Assembly (NCBI RefSeq): GCF_035956715.1
Contig: NZ_CP108381.1
Location: 5,302,001-5,366,000 of the forward strand
Origin: Nocardia sp. NBC_01329
GTDB lineage: Bacteria > Actinomycetota > Actinomycetes > Mycobacteriales > Mycobacteriaceae
Length of the DNA stretch: 64,000 nt
Reading direction: 5' to 3'
The notes under the pieces are model-generated. The model did not search any database and was not told where the DNA came from. It saw only the letters and a program-made list of their open reading frames with translations. A program made the position numbers and the translations under genes. This document shows positions 27,412-36,802 of the stretch, piece after piece. The number at the start of each line of letters is the position of its first letter. The stretch's first letter is position 1.

Positions 27412-27900
27412 GTGGAGTTCGACGTCACCATCGAGATCCCCAAGGGTTCGCGCAACAAATACGAGGTCGATCACGAAACCGGGCGGGTGCGCCTCGACCG
27501 GTTCCTGTACACCTCTATGGCCTACCCGGCCGACTACGGCTACATCGAGAACACTCTCGGAGAGGACGGCGATCCGCTGGACGCGCTCGTCCTGCTGCCG
27601 GATTCGGTGTTCCCGGGCGTGATCGTCGAAGCGCGCCCTGTCGCCATGTACAGGATGACAGACGAGGCGGGCGGCGACGACAAGATCCTCTGTGTCCCGG
27701 CCGGCGACCCCCGTTGGGATCATATCCAGGACCTCGCCGATGTCCCGGAGTTCGAATTGGCTGCGATCAAGCACTTCTTCGAGCGGTACAAGGACCTGGA
27801 GCCCGGCAAGTTCGTCAAGGGCTCCGAATGGGTGGGCCGGGCGGAAGCCGAGGTCGAGATCGAGGCGTCCTTCAAGCGTCTGCAAGAACAAGGGCACTGA
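27412..27900 (+). CDS. ppa: inorganic pyrophosphatase, family I
   Basis: Hydrolyses pyrophosphate to drive biosynthesis. 162 residues from a GTG behind AAGGAG. Metal and substrate residues are in the family blocks YPADYGYIENTL, EDGDPLDALVL and FKRLQEQ at the end. KYEVDHETGRVRLDR is the actinobacterial N-terminus. Single gene followed by a repeat-rich convergent junction. Confidence 0.96.
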   Translation: MEFDVTIEIPKGSRNKYEVDHETGRVRLDRFLYTSMAYPADYGYIENTLGEDGDPLDALVLLPDSVFPGVIVEARPVAMYRMTDEAGGDDKILCVPAGDPRWDHIQDLADVPEFELAAIKHFFERYKDLEPGKFVKGSEWVGRAEAEVEIEASFKRLQEQGH

Positions 27901-28027
27901 AGCCGGACGGGCTGAGGCCTGCACGGAGCTCGGGTGGACGGTGCACCACCAGGTCAGTGGTTACGTCGTTCGCCCGGGCTCGGGTTTCTGCTCCGAGCAG
28001 GGAGACTGTGTCTGTTCGCGAAGGTGA

Positions 28028-28127
28028 GAAGTGGACCTGTTCGCGAACGCGAGTAGCGGACCGGCTCGCAAACACAAGTAGCGGACCGGCTCGCAAACGC
28101 GAGAAGCGGACCGGCTCGCCAAGGTGC
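28028..28127. repeat. 25-bp tandem repeat, four units
   Basis: Units at 28028, 28053, 28078 and 28103, each about 25 bp with the consensus core GCGGACCGGCTCGCAAAC. Units 2 and 3 are nearly identical; the outer ones are more diverged. It lies in the 417-nt gap after ppa. No protein frame is convincing. Confidence 0.75.
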
Positions 28128-28157
28128 TGTGTTTTTGGCGCGCTGGCGCGCGCGGGG

Positions 28158-28247
28158 GTTGAGGCCCTGAAGTCTCGCCGTTCAGGCCTCGAGACTCGCG
28201 CCTTCGGCGCATGCGCTTCGAGGCCTGAACGGCGAGACGGCCTCAAC
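28158..28247. repeat. long inverted repeat (30-bp arms)
   Basis: GTTGAGGCC (28158-28166) pairs with GGCCTCAAC (28239-28247). The adjoining 21 bases at 28172-28192 are perfectly complementary to 28218-28238 (GTCTCGCC against GGCGAGAC at the ends). A 5-nt bulge lies in the left arm and the 25-nt loop carries its own GCGCC/GGCGC dyad. Probably a bidirectional terminator between ppa and the crotonase gene, but far longer than needed. Confidence 0.8.
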
Positions 28248-28263
28248 CCTTTGGGTGTCTCGC

Positions 28264-28309
28264 AGAACTCGACTCACTGGGTTACGTAGAACTCGACTCA
28301 GTGGGTTAC
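28264..28309. repeat. 22-bp direct repeat
   Basis: AGAACTCGACTCACTGGGTTAC (28264-28285) recurs at 28288-28309 with one change, a period of 24. It ends 9 nt before the crotonase stop codon. Confidence 0.8.
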
Positions 28310-28317
28310 TTGGGGGG

Positions 28318-29139
28318 CTATCGGCCCTTGTATTCGGGGGTGCGCTTTTCGAATACTGCTTGGATGGCTTCGGTCAGGTCTTCTGAGGGGAGGAAGGCTG
28401 CGTTCCAGGCGGAGACGTAGCGCAAGCCCTCGGTGACCGTGGCGGAATTGCGCTGTCCCAGCACGTCCTTCACACCCTGCACCACCAGTGGTGGGTTCGC
28501 GGCGATTTCGCGCGCGGTCGCATGGGCTGCTTCCAGTGCGGCGTCCTGGTCGGTGAAAACATCGTTGACCAGGCCGATCTTCTCGGCCCGCGCGGCGTCG
28601 ATGTCCTTGGCCGTGAAGGCCAGCTCGCGTAGATGCCCCTCCGAGATGATTCCGGGCAGCCGCTGTAGCGAGCCCACGTCCGCCACGATGGCGACCTTCG
28701 CCTCGCGGAGGCTGAACTTGGCTTCGGCGCTGGCGTAGCGGATATCGGCGGCGGCGATCAGATCCAGGCCACCGCCGATGCACCAGCCGGAGACCGCGGC
28801 GATCACCGGCTTGCGGCATTCGGCGACCGCGGTGATCGAAGCCTGCAGACGGCGGATATCGGCGAGGAAATCGGTACGCGGCGCGGCCAGCGCGCGGTCG
28901 GCCATCAGCGGGCCGAAGGTGCCGCTCATCGCGGGTAGGTCCAGGCCGTAGGAGAAGTGTTTCCCGGATCCGGTGAGCACGATCGCCCGAATCTCGGGGT
29001 CGGCGTCGAGGCCGCGGAAGATCTCCGGCAGTTCCCGCCAGAAATCCGGGCCCATCGCATTACCTTTGCCCGGCCCGGTGAGCGTCACGCGGGCGACGTG
29101 ATCATCGGTTTCGACGGTGAAAGCCTGCCAATCTGTCAT
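28318..29139 (-). CDS. crotonase family, delta3,5-delta2,4-dienoyl-CoA isomerase-like
   Basis: 273 residues of the enoyl-CoA hydratase/isomerase fold. Oxyanion-hole segments are KHFSYGLDL and SGWCIGGGLDLIAAADIRYAS. The catalytic region REAKVAIVADVGSLQRLP keeps both the Glu and the Asp that distinguish dienoyl-CoA isomerases (ECH1 type) from hydratases. It should act in beta-oxidation of odd-position unsaturated fatty acids. Resembles mycobacterial EchA21. Monocistronic, divergent from the YbaK-like gene. Confidence 0.85.
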   Translation of the reverse strand: MTDWQAFTVETDDHVARVTLTGPGKGNAMGPDFWRELPEIFRGLDADPEIRAIVLTGSGKHFSYGLDLPAMSGTFGPLMADRALAAPRTDFLADIRRLQASITAVAECRKPVIAAVSGWCIGGGLDLIAAADIRYASAEAKFSLREAKVAIVADVGSLQRLPGIISEGHLRELAFTAKDIDAARAEKIGLVNDVFTDQDAALEAAHATAREIAANPPLVVQGVKDVLGQRNSATVTEGLRYVSAWNAAFLPSEDLTEAIQAVFEKRTPEYKGR

Positions 29140-29288
29140 CTGTCCAGCCTAATGGGGACAGAATCGTCGGCGAGCGCCGTGCACCGGGCCGGTCGGGTCC
29201 GACGGCTGCCGCTCCGTGGCGAGGTCTGTCTTGTCCGGTCAGTGGGTAATCGGGCGCGAGACATCGCGGAGCGCTCTACCCTGTGCCC

Positions 29289-29762
29289 ATGCGCAGGGCG
29301 CTTCCACAGATAACCTGCCGGGTCTCGGATACTCTGATCGCCCGTGGTCACCACGGGCTGATCGTCACCGCGCCGGAATCGGCGACCGGTCTTGTCGAGA
29401 CCGCCCATGCCCTCGAGGTGGAGCTCGCGGCCCTGGTGCATTCGCAAGTCTTCCTGCTGGGCGACGACCCGGTCCTGCTCTTGATCTCGGCGGCCCACCG
29501 CGTGGATCCGGAACGCACCGGCGCGCGGTTGGAGGGACCGCTCATCCCGGCGCCACCTCATCTGGTGGTGCACTACACCGGGCAGCTCCCGGGCAGTGTC
29601 GCGCCGGTCGGTCATCCGGCGAACCTGCCCACCTGGGTGGATTCGAGGCTCGCGGAGCATCGGGAACTGTGGGCCGCGGGCGGTAGTCCTGGCACTGTCT
29701 TCCGCACCTCGTACCAGGAGCTGCTGCGGATCACCGCGGGGCTTTCCCTCGCCGTGGACTGA
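29289..29762 (+). CDS. YbaK/ProX-type aminoacyl-tRNA deacylase domain protein
   Basis: 157 residues. The YbaK fold is seen in ALEVELAALVHSQVFLLGDDPVLLLISAAHRVD and the SVAPVGHP loop. Such proteins hydrolyse mischarged tRNAs such as Cys-tRNA-Pro. The usual catalytic Lys is not obvious, since the region after VHSQVFL lacks one, so activity is uncertain. A -10 TACCCT (29277-29282) ends 6 nt before the ATG, suggesting leaderless translation. Confidence 0.78.
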   Translation: MRRALPQITCRVSDTLIARGHHGLIVTAPESATGLVETAHALEVELAALVHSQVFLLGDDPVLLLISAAHRVDPERTGARLEGPLIPAPPHLVVHYTGQLPGSVAPVGHPANLPTWVDSRLAEHRELWAAGGSPGTVFRTSYQELLRITAGLSLAVD

Positions 29763-29834
29763 CCTCGACGGCTGCCTTCCCGGACAGTGGACCAGCCCGC
29801 TCCGGTATGCCGATCCGGGCGTAGCGTCGGCGAG

Positions 29835-30422
29835 GTGACCGAAGCACCACGGCCCGACACCGGAATCCGGATCCCCCACGACCTCAGTGGTATCACCGCC
29901 GAGCAGTACCGCGCCTCCATGCGCCACTATCCGTCCGGAGTCACTATCGTGACGCTCCGTTCGGCCACCGGCCCGGTCGGATTCACGGCGACCTCGTTCG
30001 CCTCGCTCTCGCTGGACCCGCCGCTCGTGTCGTTCAACATCAGCGATACGTCTTCGAGCCTGGCGGCCCTGACCGCCGCCGACTCCGTCGTCATCCATTT
30101 CCTCGGTGAACACCAACGCCACCTGGCGCAGCGTTTTGCCCGGACCGCCGCGCACCGGTTCAGCGACCCCGCGCTGTGGAGCACCCTGGATACCGGCGAA
30201 CCGGTGCTGCACGGCACCCCGCTCTGGTTGCGCACCACGGTGGAGCAACTCATCCCCATCGGTGACCACACTTTCGTGGTGGGCCGGGTGGTCCGGGTGC
30301 ACGACGACACCGACGAGGAAGAAGGCGCCGCCGCTCCCCTGCTCTACTACAACGGCCGGTACTACCGGCCCACTCCGCTCACCGACGATATCGACCACCG
30401 GCTCGCCGACGGCATGGAATAG
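29835..30422 (+). CDS. flavin reductase-like FMN-binding protein
   Basis: 195 residues from the GTG at 29835. The split-barrel flavin reductase domain shows MRHYPSGVTIVTLRSATGPVGFTATSFASLSLDPPLVSFN, then VIHFLGEHQRHLAQRFA and a YYNGRYYRP end. It could supply reduced flavin to a monooxygenase, though none is adjacent. TAGCGT (29822-29827) lies 7 nt before the GTG, so it may be leaderless. Confidence 0.82.
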   Translation: MTEAPRPDTGIRIPHDLSGITAEQYRASMRHYPSGVTIVTLRSATGPVGFTATSFASLSLDPPLVSFNISDTSSSLAALTAADSVVIHFLGEHQRHLAQRFARTAAHRFSDPALWSTLDTGEPVLHGTPLWLRTTVEQLIPIGDHTFVVGRVVRVHDDTDEEEGAAAPLLYYNGRYYRPTPLTDDIDHRLADGME

Positions 30423-30588
30423 CGGCTCGCCGGGAGTATCGGCCGCCGCCCGCGACCTGCCCTGCTGACATCGAGTGTTACGAATCGCCTAGTAATCTGG
30501 TCACCCGGTCGACCGCTGTTTGCCGTGCGGTAACCCTCGTATGAGACAACCAGTCCGTCGGCTGGGCGATGGAAGGTGGGCCGGACAC

Positions 30589-33500
30589 ATGCGGTCGCAG
30601 GTGGATGCGGAGAGCGCGCTACGGCGGGCCGAGGCGGCGCCACCGCCGCGCACGCTGGTCGATATCGTCGCCGAGACGGCCGCCGTGTATCCCGACGCCC
30701 CCGCGATCGCGACCGCGGATCGCAGCCTGAGCTACGCCGAACTGCGCGTCGAGATCGAGAACGCGATACGGGACCTGGCCGCTGCCGGGGTCCGTCGCGG
30801 CGACCGGGTCGGGGTCCGGATGCCCTCCGGTACGTGGGAGCTCTATCTCACAATCCTGGCCGTGCTGCACGCCGGCGCGGCCTACGTCCCGGTGGACGCC
30901 GACGATCCGGAGGAGCGGGCCGAACTGGTCTTCACCGAAGCACGGGTAACGGCCGTGGCGACGGCCGACGGTATCCGTCCGGTCGTCGACCGCGCGGAGT
31001 CCCTGGGTGACGACCGGGCAATCGACGGGCGATCCGCCGCGCCACCCACGCCGGACGACGATGCCTGGATCATCTTCACCTCGGGGTCCACCGGGACACC
31101 CAAGGGTGTCGCGGTAACCCACCGCAACGCCGCCGCATTCGTCGATGCCGAGGCCCGCCTGTTCCTCCGCGATACTCCGCTCGGTCCGGGCGACCGCGTC
31201 CTGGCCGGTCTGTCGGTCGCCTTCGACGCCTCCTGCGAGGAGATGTGGCTGGCCTGGCGGCACGGTGCCTGCCTGGTGCCGGCCCCGCGCGCCCTGGTCC
31301 GCACCGGCGCCGATCTCGGGCCCTGGCTGGTCCGGCAGGGCATCACGGTGGTGTCCACCGTCCCGACCTTGGCCGCGACCTGGCCGGCCGAGGCCCTGGA
31401 ATCGGTGCGGCTGTTCATCTTCGGTGGTGAGGCCGTCCCCCCCGAACTGGCCGAACGCCTCGCCGACCCCGACCGCGAGGTGTGGAACACCTACGGCCCC
31501 ACCGAGGCCACCGTGGTCGCCTGTGCGGCCCTACTGGACGGGACCGGTCCGGTGCGGATCGGGCTGCCGCTGGACGGCTGGGATCTGGTGGTGGTCGACG
31601 CGGACGGCGAACCGGTCGGCGAGGGCGAGACCGGAGAACTGGTGATCGGCGGGGTCGGCCTGGCCCGCTATCTCGATCCGGCCAAGGACGCCGATAAATA
31701 CGCGCCGCTGGACACACTCGGCTGGGACCGGGCCTACCGCAGCGGGGACCTGGTCCGAAACGAAGAGGCCGGCCTGATCTTCCTCGGCCGGGCCGACGAC
31801 CAGGTCAAGATCGGGGGCCGCCGGATCGAACTCGGCGAGATCGACAACGCCCTACAACATCTTCCGGGTGTCGGTGGCGCGGCCGCCGCGGTCCGCACCA
31901 CGGCCGCTGGGGCGCCTGTGCTGATCGGCTACCTCACCGGTGTCGCCGAGGACTACGATCTGGCCGCCGCCCGCACCCGGCTCGCCGGGCACCTCCCGGC
32001 CCCGCTCATCCCGCGCCTGGTGGTCGTACCGGAATTACCGACTCGCACCTCGGGCAAGGTCGACCGCAACGCCCTGCCCTGGCCGCTCGCCGACGCCGAC
32101 AGCGCGGCCGAGCACGGGCTCACCGGAACCGCCGCCTGGGTCGCCCAACTGTGGATCAATGTCCTCGGTGCCGAGATCACCGGTGCCGACGCCGATTTCT
32201 TCGCCCTCGGCGGCGGCTCGCTGTCGGCCGCCCAGCTGGTCACCGCGTTGCGCGCGCGATATCCACGGGTCACGGTCGCCGAGGTGTACGACCATCCGCG
32301 GCTCGGGGCGCTCGCCGAACTGCTCGAGCAGAGCGCCCCTACCGCCGCCGCCGAAACGCGTCCGGTCCGGCCGACACCGCTGTCCGCGCAGTGGATCCAG
32401 GTCCTGGCCACGGTGGCGCTGACCACGTTGACCGGGTTGCAGTGGGTGACCTGGCTCGCCGTCGCATCCGGGGTCGCCGCGTGGTTCGAGTTGCTGCCCT
32501 GGCTGCCGCGCCTGTCCTGGTGGTGGACCGCGCTGCTGTTCGGAGTCTTCATCACCCCGCTCGGCCGGATGGCGATCTGTGTAGTGGGCGCCCGGACCCT
32601 GCTCGCAGGGGTGCGGCCGGGCAGTTATCCACGAGGCGGTTCGGTACATCTGCGATTGTGGGCGGCGGTCCGGCTGTCGGAGGCCAGCGGAGCGGAGAAC
32701 CTCTCCGGCGCCCCGTGGATGGTGCCGTTCGCCCGCGCGCTGGGCGCAAAGGTGGGCGAGGGTGTCGACCTGCACACGCTGCCCCCGGTGACCGGCATGC
32801 TCGAACTCCGGGACGGGTGCAGTGTGGAACCCGAGGTCGACCTGTCCGGCTACTGGATCGACGGCGATATCGTGCACATCGGTCCGATCGTGGTCGGCCG
32901 GGGCGCGGTGGTCGGCGCGCGGTCGGTACTGCTGCCCGGTACGAGAATCGGGCGCGATGCGGAGATCGCGCCCGGTTCCGCGGTGTCCGGGAAGGTGAAG
33001 GCCGGACAGGAATGGGCCGGTTCACCGGCGGTCAAGGTCGGGAGAGCCCGGCACCGCTGGCCGGCGGAGACCCCGGAGCGGGCGGCGCACTGGGTCCTGG
33101 CGTTCGGGATCGGTTCGCTGGCATTGGGAGCGCTGCCGCTGTTCGGGCTGGCGGCGGGTCTGGTGGTGATCACCTGGGGTATCCGCGATACCGCCGATTT
33201 CGGGGCCGTTGTGCTGCCCGCATTGCTGTGGTTGCCGGTCGCCACTGTCTTCAGCCTGGTGGTCTACGCGGTCACGACGGTGGTCGCGGTGCGGCTGCTC
33301 AGTATCGGCCTCACCGAGGGGTATCACCCGGTGCGCAGCCGAGTCGGCTGGCAGGTATGGGCCACCGAACGGCTGCTGGACTCGGCCCGTACCTTCCTGT
33401 TCCCCCTCTACGCCTCGCTGCTCACCCCGGTCTGGCTGCGTCTGCTGGGCGCGAAGGTGGGAAAACACGTGGAAGCCTCCACGGTGCTGCTACTGCCGAA

Positions 33501-34518
33501 GTTCACCACGGTCGCCGACGGCGCCTTCCTGGCCGACGACACCATGGTGGCCAGTTACGAACTCGGCGGCGGCTGGCTGCACATCGGTGAGGTGAAGGTC
33601 GGCAAACGCGCGTTCTTGGGGAATTCCGGTATGGCCGCGCCCGGCCGGCGGGTACCGAAGAACGGTCTGGTCGCCGTGCTGTCCGCGGCGCCCACCAAGG
33701 CGAAGGCGGGATCGTCCTGGCTGGGTAGCCCGCCGGTCCGGTTGCGCCGGGCCGCGGGTGCCGCCGATGCCGACCGCACCTTCGATCCGCCGCTGCGATT
33801 GCGGATCTTCCGCGGTGCCTTCGAAACCTGTCGGCTGGCCGCGGTCGTGGTGACCTTCGCCATCGGTATCGGGGTCCTGCTGAGTCTGGCCGGGCTGGCC
33901 GATCGGTTCGGGTATCCGGCGGCGGCGCTGCTCTCGGGTGTGGTGCTGATGGTCGCCGGCGCGGTGGCCTGCGCGAGCGCGGTCACCGCGAAATGGGTGC
34001 TCATCGGCCGGATCCGGCCCGGTGAGCATCCGCTGTGGAGTTCGTTCGTCTGGCGCAACGAGGTATCGGACGCCTTCGTGGAAACCGTCGCGGCACCCTG
34101 GTTCGCCCGCGCGGCGACCGGTACGCCCGTACTGAACCTGTGGTTGCGCGCACTCGGCGCGAAAATCGGCAGCGGGGTATGGTGCGAGTCCTACTGGCTT
34201 CCGGAGGCAGACCTGGTGACACTCGGTGACGGCGCGACCGTGGAACGCGGTTGCGTGGTGCAGACCCACCTGTTCCACGACCGCATCATGGCCATGGACA
34301 CCGTGACTCTGGAACCCGGCGCCACCCTCGGCCCGCACTGCGTCGCACTCCCCGCCGCCACGATCGGCGCCGCCGCCACCGTGGGCCCGGCCTCCCTGGT
34401 CATGCGCGGCGATACGGTGCCGGCCTCCACCAGATGGTGGGGTAATCCGATCGCCCCCTGGTCCGGGCCGGTAGCCGAACTCGATACCGATCCGGCCGAA
34501 GAGGAGACGGACAGCTGA
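30589..34518 (+). CDS. Pls/PosA-type nonribosomal peptide synthetase with three membrane/left-handed-helix modules
   Basis: Very large single-module synthetase, 1309 residues. Adenylation domain about 20-500: FTSGSTGTPKG, NTYGPTEATV, YRSGDLV, and FDAS with the Asp that binds an alpha-amino group. Carrier domain: FFALGGGSLSA, phosphopantetheine Ser at about 548. The C-terminal half alternates transmembrane pairs (about 600-670, 835-915, 1080-1140) with three hexapeptide left-handed helices (about 735-810, 945-1045, 1185-1280). This is the architecture of epsilon-poly-L-lysine synthetase and PosA. ATG 30589 is preferred (GGAAGGTGGG); 30541 is an alternative. Its substrate cannot be read by eye. 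Confidence 0.85.
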   Translation: MRSQVDAESALRRAEAAPPPRTLVDIVAETAAVYPDAPAIATADRSLSYAELRVEIENAIRDLAAAGVRRGDRVGVRMPSGTWELYLTILAVLHAGAAYVPVDADDPEERAELVFTEARVTAVATADGIRPVVDRAESLGDDRAIDGRSAAPPTPDDDAWIIFTSGSTGTPKGVAVTHRNAAAFVDAEARLFLRDTPLGPGDRVLAGLSVAFDASCEEMWLAWRHGACLVPAPRALVRTGADLGPWLVRQGITVVSTVPTLAATWPAEALESVRLFIFGGEAVPPELAERLADPDREVWNTYGPTEATVVACAALLDGTGPVRIGLPLDGWDLVVVDADGEPVGEGETGELVIGGVGLARYLDPAKDADKYAPLDTLGWDRAYRSGDLVRNEEAGLIFLGRADDQVKIGGRRIELGEIDNALQHLPGVGGAAAAVRTTAAGAPVLIGYLTGVAEDYDLAAARTRLAGHLPAPLIPRLVVVPELPTRTSGKVDRNALPWPLADADSAAEHGLTGTAAWVAQLWINVLGAEITGADADFFALGGGSLSAAQLVTALRARYPRVTVAEVYDHPRLGALAELLEQSAPTAAAETRPVRPTPLSAQWIQVLATVALTTLTGLQWVTWLAVASGVAAWFELLPWLPRLSWWWTALLFGVFITPLGRMAICVVGARTLLAGVRPGSYPRGGSVHLRLWAAVRLSEASGAENLSGAPWMVPFARALGAKVGEGVDLHTLPPVTGMLELRDGCSVEPEVDLSGYWIDGDIVHIGPIVVGRGAVVGARSVLLPGTRIGRDAEIAPGSAVSGKVKAGQEWAGSPAVKVGRARHRWPAETPERAAHWVLAFGIGSLALGALPLFGLAAGLVVITWGIRDTADFGAVVLPALLWLPVATVFSLVVYAVTTVVAVRLLSIGLTEGYHPVRSRVGWQVWATERLLDSARTFLFPLYASLLTPVWLRLLGAKVGKHVEASTVLLLPKFTTVADGAFLADDTMVASYELGGGWLHIGEVKVGKRAFLGNSGMAAPGRRVPKNGLVAVLSAAPTKAKAGSSWLGSPPVRLRRAAGAADADRTFDPPLRLRIFRGAFETCRLAAVVVTFAIGIGVLLSLAGLADRFGYPAAALLSGVVLMVAGAVACASAVTAKWVLIGRIRPGEHPLWSSFVWRNEVSDAFVETVAAPWFARAATGTPVLNLWLRALGAKIGSGVWCESYWLPEADLVTLGDGATVERGCVVQTHLFHDRIMAMDTVTLEPGATLGPHCVALPAATIGAAATVGPASLVMRGDTVPASTRWWGNPIAPWSGPVAELDTDPAEEETDS

Positions 34519-35882
34519 TGGGGAGCAGGTTCTACGACGCCCCCATCGACGACTATCTACCGCAGAACGGCAACCGGGGCTATCGGGTATCGCGGTACGA
34601 ACTGGACCTGAACTACAAGGTCGCCAGTAACCGGCTCGCCGGGCGAGCGGTGATCACCGCCGTCACCACCACCGAACGCCCGCGTTTCTCCCTCGATCTC
34701 TCCCAAGCCCTGGCTGTGTCGAAAGTGCTGATCAACGGCAGCAAAGCCGGTAAGTACATCCATCAGCGCGGCAAACTCACCGTCACCCCACGCGAGCGCA
34801 TACCCGCCGGCGGGATCCTACAACTGGTGGTGCAGTACGCCGGCGCTCCGAAACCGGTGCGCGGCCCCTGGGGTGAGGTCGGCTGGGAAGAGCTCACCGA
34901 GGGCTCGCTGGTGGCCAGTCAGCCCAACGGCGCCGCGTCCTGGTTCCCCTGCGACGACCATCCCAGTTCCAAGGCGAGCTACCGGATCTCCGTCACCACC
35001 GATACCCCGTACTACACCCTCGCCAACGGCGAATTGGTCGGCAAACTGACCAAAGCCGGTCAAACGACCTGGGTCTACGAACAGACCGAGCCGATGGCGA
35101 CCTATCTGGCGACCGTGCAGATCGGGCGTTACCGCAGACACCAGCTGACCGACCGGCATGCGCCGGTCCCGATCCACGCCGTGCTGCCCGCTTCGCTGCG
35201 CGCCGCCTTCGACCACGATTTCGCCAGGCAACCCGAGATGATGTCGGTATTCAGCGACCTGTTCGGCCCGTACCCGTTCCAGAGCTATTCGGTGGTGGTC
35301 ACCGAGGACGAACTCGAGATCCCGATCGAAGCCCAGGGCATCTCGATCTTCGGTGCCAACCACTGCGACGGCCGGCGCGGCGCCGAACGGCTGGTCGCAC
35401 ACGAACTCGCACACCAGTGGTTCGGCAACAGCCTCACTATCCAGCACTGGTGCGATATCTGGCTGCACGAAGGTTTCGCCTGCTATGCGGAATGGATCTG
35501 GTCGGAGGCCGCTCATGGGCCGACCGCTGATCAACTTGCCCGCGCGACCTGGCACACCCTGCGCCGGGAGCCGCAGAACATCATGGTCGGCGACCCCGGC
35601 CCGACGCTGATGTTCGACGACCGGGTCTACAAACGCGGGGCACTCACCCTGCACGCGCTGCGGCTCGAACTCGGTGACACCGCCTTCTTCCGGCTCATCC
35701 GCGATTGGACGGCCCGGCACCGCCATGCTTCGGTATCCACCGAGGAATTCACCGACCTGGTCGGCCATTACAGTGTGACGCCGATGCAGCCGCTGTGGCA
35801 GGACTGGCTGTATTCCGAACCGCTGCCACCACTGCCGCCGGTCGGTGGCGGCGCGGGGCGGCGGGGTCAGAACACCAGGTAG
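34518..35882 (+). CDS. M1 family metallopeptidase
   Basis: Gluzincin of 454 residues. Zinc site HELAHQWFGN at about residue 295, with the third ligand in WLHEGFACYAEW. The exopeptidase region reads ELEIPIEAQGI in place of GAMEN. The C-terminal domain ends after YSEPLPPLPP, so it is shorter than aminopeptidase N. Its ATG overlaps the synthetase stop by one base (TGATG), indicating coupled translation. A role trimming or releasing the synthetase product is plausible inference. No signal peptide. Confidence 0.88.
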   Translation: MGSRFYDAPIDDYLPQNGNRGYRVSRYELDLNYKVASNRLAGRAVITAVTTTERPRFSLDLSQALAVSKVLINGSKAGKYIHQRGKLTVTPRERIPAGGILQLVVQYAGAPKPVRGPWGEVGWEELTEGSLVASQPNGAASWFPCDDHPSSKASYRISVTTDTPYYTLANGELVGKLTKAGQTTWVYEQTEPMATYLATVQIGRYRRHQLTDRHAPVPIHAVLPASLRAAFDHDFARQPEMMSVFSDLFGPYPFQSYSVVVTEDELEIPIEAQGISIFGANHCDGRRGAERLVAHELAHQWFGNSLTIQHWCDIWLHEGFACYAEWIWSEAAHGPTADQLARATWHTLRREPQNIMVGDPGPTLMFDDRVYKRGALTLHALRLELGDTAFFRLIRDWTARHRHASVSTEEFTDLVGHYSVTPMQPLWQDWLYSEPLPPLPPVGGGAGRRGQNTR

Positions 35883-36055
35883 CGACCCGCGAGTTGTTCG
35901 ATCAGCGGATCGTCCTCGGCGACACTGTCGAGCGCGTCGAGGTCGGCGACCACGGCGATGAGTCGCGGATCCTCGGGCTCACTACCCGCCGGGCCGTCCT
36001 CGGCCAGTTGCCGCCGCAATTTTTCGCGGACCCGGTCCTTGAGTGAATCGCGCAT
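35867..36055 (-). CDS. small hypothetical protein
   Basis: 62 residues, highly charged, probably helical (MRDSLKDRVREKLRRQLAEDG). GAGGCAAC precedes the ATG, and it lies 15 nt after the DUF2752 gene on the same strand, so it looks genuinely translated. Its last codons overlap the 3' end of the M1 peptidase gene by 16 nt on the opposite strand. Function unknown. Confidence 0.55.
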   Translation of the reverse strand: MRDSLKDRVREKLRRQLAEDGPAGSEPEDPRLIAVVADLDALDSVAEDDPLIEQLAGRYLVF

Positions 36056-36070
36056 CTGTTGCCTCGTCTG

Positions 36071-36559
36071 TCAGACCGGCGTCAGCCAGGTGCCCCAGGG
36101 GGTGTTTCGCAGCACCGTATAAACGGTGATCGCGCCGAGCAACGTCCACATCGTGACACTGTTGATCCCGGGCAGGCGCGGTCCGTCACCGCGCCACGCA
36201 CGGATCACCCAATCACCCACCCACAGCGCGTAGAGCGCGAGCACCGGCAGCGCCAGCAGGTTGCTGTGCAGGGAATCGACGATATGTCCCTCGGTCAGGT
36301 TGTGCACTGCGCGCATACCCCCGCAGCCGGGGCAGTACACACCGAACAGCGCATAGACCGGGCACAAACCGTAGGCGCCCTCCACATGCGGATCGCGCAG
36401 GTGGAGCAGCAGCACCGCCGCCGCACCTGCGGCCGCCGCCGCACCCGGTAGTAGGACTCCGCGCCATCCGGCCGACCAGGTGCCGCCGTCCGCCTCGTCC
36501 GCTTCCGGAATCCGCGGTTCCACCAGCCCTCGCGGTTCGGCTGCATCGGAGTCGTTCAC
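36071..36559 (-). CDS. DUF2752 membrane protein
   Basis: About 162 residues. The signature YCPGCGGMRAVHNLTEG, a CPxCGG motif at a membrane-helix boundary, identifies DUF2752. Helices at GVLLPGAAAAAGAAAVLLL, LLALPVLALYALWV and MWTLLGAITVYTVL. The N-terminal 45 residues are acidic. The start is either GTG 36559, with TACCGT 7 nt upstream (leaderless), or GTG 36568. Function unknown; operon with the 62-residue protein. Confidence 0.8.
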   Translation of the reverse strand: MNDSDAAEPRGLVEPRIPEADEADGGTWSAGWRGVLLPGAAAAAGAAAVLLLHLRDPHVEGAYGLCPVYALFGVYCPGCGGMRAVHNLTEGHIVDSLHSNLLALPVLALYALWVGDWVIRAWRGDGPRLPGINSVTMWTLLGAITVYTVLRNTPWGTWLTPV

Positions 36560-36802
36560 ATCTCTCACGGTAGCCGCGACGCCCGGGTTGACGCCACAAC
36601 CAACGGAGGTGCTTGCTCCGTTTCCACAGCTCCAGGTATAGAACTTCCGAAAAATGGGCACCCTTGGCTAACAGTGGCCCGTGCCGCACCGATATTCGGG
36701 ACAACAACAACATCTCGGAAGACGCGTACCGGAACGGCGCTTGCTCTTGTAAGCACCCAGCTTGCAGAGCTACCGTGTCAGCAGGCACAAAGGAGTGTTC
36801 TG

